This document shows, piece by piece, positions 1-8,604 of a stretch of DNA of 64,000 nucleotides (positions within the stretch are counted from its first letter, which is position 1; each line of letters starts with the position of its first letter). The notes beneath the pieces are model-generated. The model made no database searches. It had not been told where the DNA came from and worked only from the letters and a program-made list of their open reading frames with translations. The position numbers were made by a program, and so were the translations under genes. The DNA comes from Oricola cellulosilytica (GTDB lineage: Bacteria; Pseudomonadota; Alphaproteobacteria; Rhizobiales; Rhizobiaceae), in contig NZ_JAINFK010000001.1 in assembly GCF_019966575.1 (NCBI RefSeq), positions 496,001 to 560,000 of the forward strand, given 5' to 3'.

Positions 1-1176
1 AAGCGCGGGCGCCGGCGGGGGATCGAGGAAGCGGAGCGATGCGGGATCCGCAACGCCCCATTCAAGGCAGTCGAGAAGAAGGGAGGAAAGATCGGCATTA
101 AGAATTTCCGGCGGGTCGAATGCAGCGAGGGCGCGGGTCTGTTCCTCGCGCCACAGGCGAATTGCCACGCCCGGCGCGGTGCGGCCGGCGCGGCCAGCCC
201 GCTGCGTGGCGGCAGCCTGCGACACACGTCCGGTTTCAAGGCGTGTCAAGCCACTTGCCGGATCGAACACTGGACGCCGAGCAAGGCCGCCGTCGATCAC
301 CACACGAACGCCGTCTATCGTGACAGAGGTCTCGGCGAGCGCCGTCGCCAGCACAACCTTGCGCGTACCCGCAGGCGGCGGCTTGATCGCCCGGTCTTGG
401 TCGGCGATCTCCATCATGCCGTAAAGCGGTGCCACAAACACATCCTCGGGGAGGCCCGTCTCGAGTGCCTTGGCCGCGCGGTAAATTTCCGCCTGCCCCG
501 GCAGAAACACGAGAAGGCTGCCGTCTTCGGTCGCAAGCGTGCGGCGGATAGCCCGGGCGACGGCCGATTCGACGGGCTCGTTGCCGGTTCGCTCTTCATA
601 ACGCATCTCTACGGGGAAGGCACGTCCCCTGCTCTCGATCACAGGAGGGCCGCCTAGAAGGCAGGATACCCGCGCACCATCGAGGGTCGCCGACATCACG
701 ACGATGCGGAGATCGTCGCGCAGCCCGGCTTGAACATCCAGTGTCAGCGCGAGCGCGAAATCAGCATCCAGGCTGCGCTCGTGGAATTCATCAAACAGAA
801 CGGCCCCGATCCCTGCCAGTTCGGGATCGCCGGTGACAATGCGCTGGAAGACACCTTCCGTGACCACCTCAATGCGGGTCGAAGGGCCGACGCGCGTGTC
901 CAGCCGCATGCGGTAGCCGACCGTTTCGCCGACCTCTTCGCCCAGCAGTTCCGCCATGCGCCGGGCGGCCGCCCCGGCGGCCAGCCGCCTCGGCTCCAGA
1001 AGAATGATTTTCTTGCCATTCAGCCATGCCGCATCGAGTAACGCCAAGGGGACGAGGGTCGTCTTGCCAGCTCCCGGGGGTGCGACGAGAACGGCGTTTC
1101 GGCCGCCCGACAGCGCGGCCCGCATCTCCGGAAGAACCGCCGTAACGGGCAGACCCGGTAACCGGAATTCCGTCAT
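1..1176 (-). CDS. hrpB: ATP-dependent RNA helicase HrpB, N-terminal part (cut by left edge)
   Basis: This is a DEAH/DExH-type helicase of the HrpB family. The frame stays open from ATG at 1176 to the window edge, so only about the first 392 of roughly 820 residues are visible. A Walker A motif (PPGAGKTT) lies at residues 33-40, a DEFH box at 129-132, and an SAT motif (motif III) follows near residue 168. The invariant EPRRLAA segment that follows motif I is at 61-67. The start codon lies 3 nt beyond the stop of the upstream ABC ATPase gene, so the two are probably co-transcribed. HrpB is a cytoplasmic RNA helicase with no well-defined role in most bacteria; the link to the transporter is positional only. 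Identification is firm and the C-terminus is unseen. Confidence 0.93.
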   Translation of the reverse strand, partial: MTEFRLPGLPVTAVLPEMRAALSGGRNAVLVAPPGAGKTTLVPLALLDAAWLNGKKIILLEPRRLAAGAAARRMAELLGEEVGETVGYRMRLDTRVGPSTRIEVVTEGVFQRIVTGDPELAGIGAVLFDEFHERSLDADFALALTLDVQAGLRDDLRIVVMSATLDGARVSCLLGGPPVIESRGRAFPVEMRYEERTGNEPVESAVARAIRRTLATEDGSLLVFLPGQAEIYRAAKALETGLPEDVFVAPLYGMMEIADQDRAIKPPPAGTRKVVLATALAETSVTIDGVRVVIDGGLARRPVFDPASGLTRLETGRVSQAAATQRAGRAGRTAPGVAIRLWREEQTRALAAFDPPEILNADLSSLLLDCLEWGVADPASLRFLDPPPAPAL

Positions 1177-1179
1177 GAC

Positions 1180-1830
1180 CTATGCACCGACCTCGATCAC
1201 GTCGCCGCGCGCAGCGCGTGCATCCGACTCATCGTGGGTGACGAGAATAACCGGCAACCGAGTGCGGCTCGCCTGTTCGAAGACCAATGTGCGGATCTGA
1301 TCGCGCAACTGCATGTCCAGCTTAGAGAATGGTTCGTCGAGCAGGAGGAAGTTCGGCTCGGAGATCAGCACCCGTGCCAGTGCTACGCGGGCCTTCTGGC
1401 CTCCCGAAAGTGTCTCTGGATCCCGATCGAAAAGTCCGCCCAGCCCCACATCTTCCAGCGCCGCCTCGGCGCGCGTGCGCCGCTCGCGCACCGTCGTGAC
1501 CGACGCCGGTAGAGCGAAGACTAGGTTTCCGCCGACCGACATATGCGGAAACAGCAGGGGGTCCTGAAAGAGAATTCCGGCATGCCGCTCCTGCGCGGGC
1601 AGAATGGTAATATCGCGTCCGCCACAGATCACCCGACCCTCCCCGACGAAGTCTTGGTCGAGAAAGCCGCCTATGTAGGCGAGTAGGGTGGACTTGCCGG
1701 AGCCTGATGGACCCATGATCGTCAGCGTATCGGCGGGTCCGACATGGTGATCGACCGAGAGCAGCGTTCGGCTATTCAGGCCGATGCGCACCTTCTCGAG
1801 ACGGAGACCTGGCGACGAATTTTCTGGCAA
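1180..1830 (-). CDS. ynjD: ABC transporter ATP-binding protein, YnjD-like
   Basis: This is the ATPase of a YnjBCD-type importer. No ATG fits: the reading frame extends far upstream inside the permease gene, but real homology begins only near 1830. I chose TTG at 1830, which has GGAG six nt upstream and gives 216 aa, normal for this family. An alternative CTG at 1854 would overlap the permease stop by 4 nt. Counting from the TTG, Walker A (GPSGSGKST) is at 40-48, the Q-loop glutamine at 89, the LSGGQ signature at 141-145, Walker B ending in LLLDEP at 162-167 and the switch histidine at 199. It follows the binding protein and permease genes in the same operon. The substrate is unknown; in E. 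coli the system is only predicted. Confidence 0.85.
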   Translation of the reverse strand: MPENSSPGLRLEKVRIGLNSRTLLSVDHHVGPADTLTIMGPSGSGKSTLLAYIGGFLDQDFVGEGRVICGGRDITILPAQERHAGILFQDPLLFPHMSVGGNLVFALPASVTTVRERRTRAEAALEDVGLGGLFDRDPETLSGGQKARVALARVLISEPNFLLLDEPFSKLDMQLRDQIRTLVFEQASRTRLPVILVTHDESDARAARGDVIEVGA

Positions 1831-1850
1831 CGACAGCTCCGGGGACGAGA

Positions 1851-3530
1851 TCAGGCCACCTTCATGGCGCGCCGGTTTCTGAAAAGCAACGCCGGGACAA
1901 GCGCCGCCAGGACAAAGCCGAGAAACGGCAAAACCATCTGAAAAAACGCGTAAATTCCGATAACGCGCCGATTCCCGCCTGCGCCGAGCGCGACAGCCTC
2001 CGTTGTGATTGTCACCAGCCGGCCGGCGCCGATCAACAGCGTCGGAAGATACTGTGCAACGGAAACGGCGAAACCGACGGCCAGTGCCGTCAGGATCGCG
2101 CGTGACAACATCGGCATGCGCACGGCCAGGAAAGTCGTCCACGCCGTCTTTCCCAATCCCGCGGAGATCGCCTCGTAGCGCCGGTCGAATGCGCGCCATG
2201 GCGCCGAAAGCGACAGAAACACATAGGGCAGCACGAAGACGAGATGCACGAGAACCAGCGCCGACCATGTCGCTCCGCCCTCGGCGTAGAGCAACAACAG
2301 CTTGAGCCCGAATACGAATCCGGCCTGCGGGACAAGTAGGGGGAGATAGATGAAGAAGAGGGCCTGATTGCCCGCCGATCGGCCGGTCTGCTGTTCGCGG
2401 GCAAGGCACGCGATGGCGAGAATTCCGGAAAGAAGTGTGGCCGCGACACCGACCGTCACCGTCGTCCAGAGGGGATTGCCGATACGCGGTATGGTCTGCC
2501 GCCAGCCCCGCAGCGAGAGCGAACCCGGCAGAACGTCCGGAAACTGCCAGAGTCCGGAAACGGACCAGAGGGAAAGGACGCCAAGACCGCCAAAGACAAT
2601 GACGGCTATCAGAGCCATGGCAGTGAAGGCGGCGCGCCGGGCGAGCGCATCCGTCCGAAACCGTCGGCCCCTCAAGGTGCAGAGTCTCAGCATTTGCCCG
2701 GCTATGCGCTCGATCGCCAGCCAGAACAGAAGCGCGCTCAGCGTAACGCCAAGCTGCAAAACAGCGCCCGCCGATGCCATGAACCGTGCTGAGAGATCCG
2801 GATCATTCATCCACTCGACCAGACGCACGGGCAGGGACGCCGGTGTTGTCGGCCCGAGAATGATCGCCATGTCGACCACCGAAGTGGCGAACGCGATTAC
2901 GGCGAAAACCGCCAGCCGAATTTGCCGGTAGACCGAAGGCCAGACGGTATACAGAAAGCCGGACACCCGCCCGTAACCTAGGGTCATGGCAAGGCGGCGT
3001 GAAGCTGTGACAGGCACCTGCGGAAGAGCGGCCAGCGTCATCAGGAGCAGGAAGGGCACTTCCTTCACGATCAACCCCGCCATCAGCGACAGTCCCAGTT
3101 GATCGTTGACGATCAGCCAGTCGGGCGGGCGCGTCCACCCTGTCGCCCAGGGCGACAGCAGCCGTGCGAGAAACCCCGATGGAGCGATCATGAAGGCGAG
3201 ACCAAACGCGGCGGCGGCGTGCGGCACCGCCAGAAGCGGCGATACGCTGACCTCAACGAAGCGGAACGCACGTGTTTGCCCCCAGCCGGCGACAAACAGC
3301 GCGACAAGCCCCACCGAGATGGCCGCAGTGAGGACCCCGCTAGCGAAAGCTATGATGCACGAACGGACCAGTCCGGGTTGAGAGAACAGGTCGGCAAACG
3401 GCGCGAGCGAAAACGTGTTGCCGCCAAGTGCCGGCAGGTAGCCAAAAGCCGGCACCACAGTTCCCGCCAGACCAGCGAGGATTGGTAGCGAGAGTACCGC
3501 CACCGCCAGCGCCGGAAAGAACCTCAGCAT
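1851..3530 (-). CDS. ynjC: ABC transporter permease, YnjC-like (fused two-unit permease)
   Basis: This inner-membrane permease of 559 aa looks like two six-helix BPD-type permease units joined in one chain. Hydrophobic segments occur throughout, with EAA-type loops in the middle of each half (around 'LAMTLGYGR' and 'AISAGLGKTAW'). The length is slightly above that of E. coli YnjC. It lies 33 nt downstream of the binding-protein gene and immediately before the ATPase gene, so the operon order is ynjB-ynjC-ynjD-hrpB. It forms the channel for the YnjBCD importer. The substrate cannot be read from the sequence; iron and thiamine importers use similar fused permeases, so those remain alternatives. 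Confidence 0.88.
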   Translation of the reverse strand: MLRFFPALAVAVLSLPILAGLAGTVVPAFGYLPALGGNTFSLAPFADLFSQPGLVRSCIIAFASGVLTAAISVGLVALFVAGWGQTRAFRFVEVSVSPLLAVPHAAAAFGLAFMIAPSGFLARLLSPWATGWTRPPDWLIVNDQLGLSLMAGLIVKEVPFLLLMTLAALPQVPVTASRRLAMTLGYGRVSGFLYTVWPSVYRQIRLAVFAVIAFATSVVDMAIILGPTTPASLPVRLVEWMNDPDLSARFMASAGAVLQLGVTLSALLFWLAIERIAGQMLRLCTLRGRRFRTDALARRAAFTAMALIAVIVFGGLGVLSLWSVSGLWQFPDVLPGSLSLRGWRQTIPRIGNPLWTTVTVGVAATLLSGILAIACLAREQQTGRSAGNQALFFIYLPLLVPQAGFVFGLKLLLLYAEGGATWSALVLVHLVFVLPYVFLSLSAPWRAFDRRYEAISAGLGKTAWTTFLAVRMPMLSRAILTALAVGFAVSVAQYLPTLLIGAGRLVTITTEAVALGAGGNRRVIGIYAFFQMVLPFLGFVLAALVPALLFRNRRAMKVA

Positions 3531-3563
3531 CGGGCCGTCATGCTAACACGAACCGCGCGAGGG

Positions 3564-4784
3564 TCAGTTTGCAACGCCGTAACGCTTGGCCCACTCCTGC
3601 TCGATCATGGCCACCCATGACGGGTGCGGCTCCGCGAGAACCGGGCCCAACTGGTCGGGGGCGAGCGTGGCGATGCCTAGATCGAGATCGGCGAAGCGTG
3701 TGCGGTCTTCGTCTGAGAGAAGGTCCATCGAGAGTACGGTTGGATCGCCCCATACCGTCGGATCCTGCTTGCGGATCTGGGCTTCGGGCGAGATCAGGAA
3801 ATTCGCGAGTACAAGTGCGCCCGCCTTGGAAGCCGCATTGTAGGGAATCGCCACGAAATGCGTGTTAGACAACGTGCCACCGGTAAAGGTGAAGGACCGC
3901 ACCGTGTGGGGCAGGAGATCGTTGGCGATCGCGCTCGACGCTTCGCCCGGATTGAAGGCGAAGGTAATGTCCAGTTCGCCGTCTGCCAGCAGCTGGCTCA
4001 TCGACGGATAGTCCTTGGGGAAGGTCTTGGCACCGCGCCAGACATACGGGTGCATTTCGTCCAGATAATCGAACAGCGGACCCGCGACGGCATCGAAATC
4101 AGCCTCTTCAGCGGGTTTCAGGAGCGCGGCCGGATCGGGCGTCGTTTCCAGGAGGACCTGCTTCAGGAAGCTCGATCCGATGAAATCCGGCGGCTGGGGA
4201 TAGGAAAAACGTCCGGGATTGGCCTTCACCCAGTCCAGCAGTTCATCGGCCGAATCCGGCAAGCTCCCTTGTTCCGTGCGGGCGCTGTCATAGAAGAAAA
4301 CCATCTTCGCCATGCCCCAAGGCGATTCCAGGCCCTCGGTCGGAATGGTGAAATCAGTGGTGATGGTCGGCTTATTTTCCGCATCGACATAACGCCAGTT
4401 GGGCAGGTGCGTCGCCCAGCCCGGCTCGAACAGCAGGCCCTGCCGTTTCATCGAGGCGAAATTCTCGCCGTTAATCCAGATGAGGTCAATCGAGCCATCG
4501 GTGTCCCGTCCGGCGGTCCTCTCGCTGACCACAGCACTAACCGCATTGCCCGTATCATCGACCTTGACGTGAACGAGCTTGACGCCATGACGTTCGTAAA
4601 GCGCCTTGCCGACCCAGCCGATATAAGCATTGATCTGCTCGGAACCGGCCCAAGCGTTCCAGTACACAATCTGGCCACGCGCCTCCTCAAGAACGGTTGC
4701 CCAATCCGTGACGTCGGGATCCGCAGCGAAGGCGGGCACGCCAGAGGCGGCGAGCGCGGCAACAAAAGCGAGAAGTCTTTTCAT
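3564..4784 (-). CDS. ynjB: ABC transporter substrate-binding protein, YnjB-like
   Basis: This periplasmic binding protein has 406 aa. The start is ATG at 4784 because a signal peptide (MKRLLAFVAALAASGVPAFA) begins there. Upstream in-frame codons would add a charged tail before the signal. The mature protein has the YWNAWAGSEQINAYI stretch near the N-terminus and a central 'LIWINGENF' segment, both typical of the YnjB branch of the ABC type-1 binding proteins. It is the first gene of the ynjBCD-hrpB operon and is oriented away from the hsp20 gene's stop by about 105 nt. It captures the unknown ligand and delivers it to YnjC. No riboswitch is visible upstream, so a thiamine link is not supported here. 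Confidence 0.87.
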   Translation of the reverse strand: MKRLLAFVAALAASGVPAFAADPDVTDWATVLEEARGQIVYWNAWAGSEQINAYIGWVGKALYERHGVKLVHVKVDDTGNAVSAVVSERTAGRDTDGSIDLIWINGENFASMKRQGLLFEPGWATHLPNWRYVDAENKPTITTDFTIPTEGLESPWGMAKMVFFYDSARTEQGSLPDSADELLDWVKANPGRFSYPQPPDFIGSSFLKQVLLETTPDPAALLKPAEEADFDAVAGPLFDYLDEMHPYVWRGAKTFPKDYPSMSQLLADGELDITFAFNPGEASSAIANDLLPHTVRSFTFTGGTLSNTHFVAIPYNAASKAGALVLANFLISPEAQIRKQDPTVWGDPTVLSMDLLSDEDRTRFADLDLGIATLAPDQLGPVLAEPHPSWVAMIEQEWAKRYGVAN

Positions 4785-4889
4785 GGCAGTGCCCCGGTTT
4801 CCATTAAGACGCCGGGGGTTTGTGACCATAGGGGGGGAACGAGGTCAATCACGTCGAACGCGCGGAACGTCACATTCCGGTGATGTCGG

Positions 4890-5309
4890 CTAGCTGTTCT
4901 CCGTGATCGCGATCTTGCGGGTCATCTTCTCGCTCTTTGGCCGGTCGAGATCGACGGCCAGAAGGCCATTCTTCAACTCGGCACCAAGCACCCGCATGCC
5001 ATCTGCTAGAACGAACGCCTTCTGGAACTGGCGGGAGGCAATGCCGCGGTGCAGGAATTCGCGGGGCGAATCGTCCGCCTGCCGGCCACGAATAAGCAAT
5101 TGCCCATCCTCGGTCGAAATCTCGAGATCGTCGATTGAAAACCCTGCAACGGCAAGCGTTATACGCAACACTTCCACGTCGCCGCGCTGCAGCTTCTCGA
5201 CGTTGTAAGGAGGATAACCGTCGGCAGTCTTGGCGATGCGTTCCAGCGATTTTTCGATCGTCTCGAACCCCACGAGAAGCGGACTCGAAAAAGGCGGCAC
5301 CCGCGTCAT
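4890..5309 (-). CDS. Small heat-shock protein, Hsp20/IbpA family
   Basis: This is a 139-aa alpha-crystallin-type chaperone that binds unfolding proteins in the cytoplasm. I use ATG at 5309, with AAAGGA about ten nt upstream; GTG at 5315 is in frame and would add two residues. The N-terminus has the 'GFETIEKSLERI' segment and the central 'YPPYNVEKL' that opens the crystallin domain in the IbpA class. A 'GIASRQFQKAF' segment follows, and then the conserved GLL of the last beta strands. It is divergent from the nucleoside hydrolase gene, sharing about 118 nt. I see no clear ROSE-type RNA thermometer in the short leader, but I did not fold it. Confidence 0.92.
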   Translation of the reverse strand: MTRVPPFSSPLLVGFETIEKSLERIAKTADGYPPYNVEKLQRGDVEVLRITLAVAGFSIDDLEISTEDGQLLIRGRQADDSPREFLHRGIASRQFQKAFVLADGMRVLGAELKNGLLAVDLDRPKSEKMTRKIAITENS

Positions 5310-5427
5310 CCACACGTCCTTTCAGGCAAAGCGACATCATGGGCAAACCCAACTGGCATTTGCCTATTCCAATGATATGGTCGAGCGCCGTCCCGAATGC
5401 AAGAATCACCCCAGTTCCGGAAATACC

Positions 5428-6369
5428 ATGACCGACCGACGCGCGATCATCATCGACACCGATCCGGGGCAGGACGACGCCCTCGCGATCCTTCTGGCGC
5501 TGGCAAGTGACGAACTGGACGTGCTCGGCATCACTGCCGTCGCCGGCAACGTGCCGCTGGCGCTGACCGAAAAGAACGCGCGAAAGATATGCGAACTGGC
5601 GGGCAGGTCCGTTACCGCAGTCTATGCGGGCGCGTCACGGCCATTGGTGCGGCCGCTTGTGACTGCAGAATACGTACACGGGAAAACCGGCCTCGACGGC
5701 CCCGATCTGCCCGAACCCGTGATCGCCCTCCAGGAAAAGGGTGCAGTGGACTTCATTATCGACACCCTGCGCGAGCGCGCATCGGGCGAGGTAACGCTGT
5801 GCGCGCTCGGACCGCTGACCAACATCGCGTTGGCGCTGATCCAGGCGCCCGACATCGCGTCGAAGATTCGCGAGATCGTGCTTATGGGCGGCGGTTTCTT
5901 CGAGGGAGGCAATACGACCCCGGTCGCGGAGTTTAACATCTTCGTCGACCCCCACGCGGCGGCCGCCGTTTACCGCTCCGGCGTGCCAATCATCATGTTC
6001 CCCCTCGACGTTACCCACAAGGCGCTCACCACACGGGCCCGCGTCACGGCCCTGCGCGCCCACGACACGCCCGTCACCCGGGCCGCTGCCGACCTGATCG
6101 ATTTTTTCGAGCGGTTCGACGAGGACAAATATGGTACCGATGGCGGGCCACTACACGACCCGTGCGTCATCGCCTGGCTGCTGAAGCCGGAACTGTTTTC
6201 CGGTCGCGACTGTAACGTCGAAATCGAGATCGGTTCGGAACTGACCATGGGCATGACAGTGGTCGACTGGTGGGGTGTGACGGGCCGCCCCCGGAACGCG
6301 CTGGTGATGCGCGACCTCGATGCGGACGGCTATTTCAAGTTGCTGACCGAACGTATCGCCAGCCTCTGA
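5428..6369 (+). CDS. Nucleoside hydrolase (inosine/uridine-preferring family)
   Basis: This cytoplasmic enzyme splits ribonucleosides into base and ribose for salvage. It has 313 aa starting at ATG 5428, the usual family length; the frame extends upstream but into non-homologous sequence. The calcium-binding DTDPGQDDA cluster is at residues 10-18. The 'LGPLTNIALAL' and 'MGGGFFEGGNTTPVAEFNI' stretches follow, and the C-terminal 'PLHDPCVIAW' segment carries the histidine-aspartate pair expected near the base. The exact base preference cannot be read. It stands alone between hsp20 and tRNA-Leu. It fits functionally with the nucleoside/nucleobase importer at 57-62 kb, although nothing links them in sequence. 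Confidence 0.94.
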   Translation: MTDRRAIIIDTDPGQDDALAILLALASDELDVLGITAVAGNVPLALTEKNARKICELAGRSVTAVYAGASRPLVRPLVTAEYVHGKTGLDGPDLPEPVIALQEKGAVDFIIDTLRERASGEVTLCALGPLTNIALALIQAPDIASKIREIVLMGGGFFEGGNTTPVAEFNIFVDPHAAAAVYRSGVPIIMFPLDVTHKALTTRARVTALRAHDTPVTRAAADLIDFFERFDEDKYGTDGGPLHDPCVIAWLLKPELFSGRDCNVEIEIGSELTMGMTVVDWWGVTGRPRNALVMRDLDADGYFKLLTERIASL

Positions 6370-6457
6370 GACGGCGCGTGTTTTTCGGCCTTCGCCTCCG
6401 CCGTCCCCGTTGACTTGCCACGCGCAGCCGCTTAAACGGAGCCGCCTACCCACCCGT

Positions 6458-6542
6458 GCCCAGATGGCGGAATTGGTAGACGCGCACGGTTCAGGTCCGT
6501 GTGCCGCAAGGCGTGGAGGTTCGAGTCCTCTTCTGGGCACCA
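6458..6542 (+). tRNA. tRNA-Leu(CAG)
   Basis: This is an 85-nt tRNA with a 7-bp acceptor stem (GCCCAGA with TCTGGGC) and an encoded CCA tail at 6540-6542. The D-arm starts TGGCGGAATTGGTAGACG. The anticodon stem CACGG/CCGTG encloses the loop TTCAGGT, giving anticodon CAG. It has a class-II variable arm and a GGTTCGAGTCC T-arm. All features are those of a leucine tRNA reading CUG, the common leucine codon in GC-rich genomes. It is followed by about 145 nt of non-coding sequence. Confidence 0.97.
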
Positions 6543-6687
6543 TTTCCGCTCTTATCGTGCCCCCCAACAGCTACACGCTCGCAGGCTCTTGGCTACGGCG
6601 CCTTCAGCGGTGCAAACCCGTATCCCGGCGGTTTCATGCGCACGCGCACCCCGTTAAGAAGGATCTCAAACCAATTCGAGGAACAAG

Positions 6688-7986
6688 ATGAGCTTTTCCG
6701 GAATCTTCGGCCGGATTGTCGCCATGATCGGCGCAGCGATGATCCTGATGCGGCGCTTCGGCAAGAACAACGAGCCGCAGGCAATAGGCGGCGCGCCGGT
6801 TATTCCCGAGGCAAGGCCGCAGGGCATTCCTACTCTCAAAATGCCGACTGCCAAGGGCTGGAAGGACGGGCACACGCCTATCGCCGCCCCCGACCTCAGG
6901 GTCAACACGTTCGCTGCGGGCCTCAAACATCCCCGCTGGATTTATGTGCTGCCCAATGGCGACGTGCTCACCTCCGAGGCGCTCGGCGTCAGCACGCCGA
7001 TCAGGAGCGCCTTCGACTACGCGATCTTTGCGACGATGAAGCGCGCCGCCGCAGTCGGTGTCAGCCCGAACCGGATCACGCTGCTGCGCGATACCGATGG
7101 CGACGGAGTTGCTGAAGCCCGCCACACCTTCCTCGACAAGCAAAACCATCCGTTCGGCATGGCGATGCTCGATGGAACCTTCTATGTCGGCAACACCGAC
7201 GCTTTGGTCGCCTTTCCTTACGAGGATGGCGCAACCAGCATCGACGCGGCGGGCAGGAAGCTTGCCGATTTCAAGCCAGCCGGCCACTGGACACGCAGTC
7301 TTCTGCCAAGCCCCGACGGGAGCAAGCTCTATGTCGGCGTCGGTTCCGAGACCAACATCGCCGACAAAGGAATGGAAGCGGAAGAAGGGCGCGCCGCTAT
7401 CCACGAAATCAATCTCGATACTGGCGAAAGCCGGATATTCGCCTCGGGTCTGCGCAACGCCGTCGGCATGGCGTGGGAACCGACCACAGGTGCGCTTTGG
7501 ACCGTCGTCAATGAGCGCGACGGCCTCGGCGACGAGGTGCCGCCGGACTACCTCACTTCGGTCGTCGACGGCGGATTTTACGGCTGGCCCTACTGCTACT
7601 GGGGTCAAACCGTCGACGACCGCGTGCCGCAGGATTCCGCTATGGTGGCGAGAGCCATCCGGCCGGACTATGCGCTTGGCGGTCACACCGCCTCACTCGG
7701 TCTTTGCTGGCTCCCGGCCGGCACACTGCCCGGATTTCCGGATGGTATGGCGATTGGCCAGCACGGTTCTTGGAACCGCTCCACACTGGCTGGTTACAAG
7801 GTCATCTTCGTCCCGTTTGAAAACGGAAAGCCATCCGGCCCGCCGCGCGACATTCTATCCGGCTTTCTGTCGCCCGACGAAAAACATGCCTATGGACGGC
7901 CGGTCGGTGTCACCCTCGGCCCGGACGGATCGCTGCTGGTCGCCGACGATGTCGGGGATGTGATCTGGAGGGTGGCGGGCGCGTAA
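6688..7986 (+). CDS. PQQ-type sugar dehydrogenase, sorbosone/glucose dehydrogenase family
   Basis: This is a 432-aa beta-propeller protein of the GSDH / L-sorbosone dehydrogenase family. These are periplasmic quinoproteins oxidising sugars or aldehydes. A hydrophobic segment at residues 8-21 probably acts as a signal anchor. Family marks are 'GLKHPRWIYVLPNGDVL' near the start of the propeller, 'NHPFGMA', 'ASGLRNAVGMAWEP', 'DGGFYGWPYCYWG' and the late 'GQHGSWNRS'. It starts the plus-strand part of a quinoprotein-rich region (6.7-14.1 kb). An SD-like GGA precedes ATG 6688. The actual sugar is unknown, and PQQ binding is inferred from the family. Confidence 0.87.
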   Translation: MSFSGIFGRIVAMIGAAMILMRRFGKNNEPQAIGGAPVIPEARPQGIPTLKMPTAKGWKDGHTPIAAPDLRVNTFAAGLKHPRWIYVLPNGDVLTSEALGVSTPIRSAFDYAIFATMKRAAAVGVSPNRITLLRDTDGDGVAEARHTFLDKQNHPFGMAMLDGTFYVGNTDALVAFPYEDGATSIDAAGRKLADFKPAGHWTRSLLPSPDGSKLYVGVGSETNIADKGMEAEEGRAAIHEINLDTGESRIFASGLRNAVGMAWEPTTGALWTVVNERDGLGDEVPPDYLTSVVDGGFYGWPYCYWGQTVDDRVPQDSAMVARAIRPDYALGGHTASLGLCWLPAGTLPGFPDGMAIGQHGSWNRSTLAGYKVIFVPFENGKPSGPPRDILSGFLSPDEKHAYGRPVGVTLGPDGSLLVADDVGDVIWRVAGA

Positions 7987-8181
7987 CAGGCGGCCCCCCG
8001 GCAACCGCCAGATGGGCACAGGCAATGCTTGACCGATCCGGCTCGAGATGAACCTCATTTTATAAGTGGGCGTTCTGATCACAGGCAGGACATGGACCGT
8101 AGCGGGGGGATGAATTACATTCGCTCTTTGCCGGTCCGAAAGCTATCGGCTGAAGGCGGCTCGTGCGGGGGGGGAGATAAG

Positions 8182-8604
8182 ATGAAACACGCGACCGGAT
8201 GGGCAATGGCGATAGGCATTCTCACCTTCGCCACGACAGACGTGGCCTCGGAAGGCGATCCCACCCGCCGCGCTACACGCTTGGAAGCACTCGGCCTTGA
8301 CGCCTCCAGTGGATTCTCCATCACCTCCTACACAGTTGAGAGCGGCGTCTACTACCGCTGGAGGATCGAGAGCGACGGACTGGAGGAGTACAAGCTGTTG
8401 GCGCCGGGACTGTTTCGCGAGAGCTGGATCGACCAGGTCGTCATTGACGACCGCGAGGTGAAGCCCTTCGGATTGCACGCAGTAGAATTCGATGACGAAG
8501 GCGCTATCGACATCTGGTTCATGCCGATACGCCCCGGCATATATGAGTACTACGTCGAGGGCCTGGAGACCCAGGGCTTCAGCGGCGCGTTCACGGTCCA
8601 ATGA
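8182..8604 (+). CDS. Small secreted beta-rich protein of unknown function
   Basis: I do not recognise this gene with certainty. It encodes 140 aa from ATG 8182, where a signal peptide-like start (MKHATGWAMAIGILTFATT) begins. An upstream in-frame ATG would add an unlikely polar tail. The mature part is a short beta-rich domain ending 'PIRPGIYEYYVEG' and 'GFSGAFTV', which resembles the last strands of cupredoxin-like folds. However, it has no cysteine and no Cys-His-Met cluster, so type-1 copper binding is unlikely. Its stop overlaps the ankyrin gene start by 4 nt (ATGA), so the two are translationally coupled. The position between quinoprotein genes suggests a periplasmic accessory role, which is inference. 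Confidence 0.7.
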   Translation: MKHATGWAMAIGILTFATTDVASEGDPTRRATRLEALGLDASSGFSITSYTVESGVYYRWRIESDGLEEYKLLAPGLFRESWIDQVVIDDREVKPFGLHAVEFDDEGAIDIWFMPIRPGIYEYYVEGLETQGFSGAFTVQ

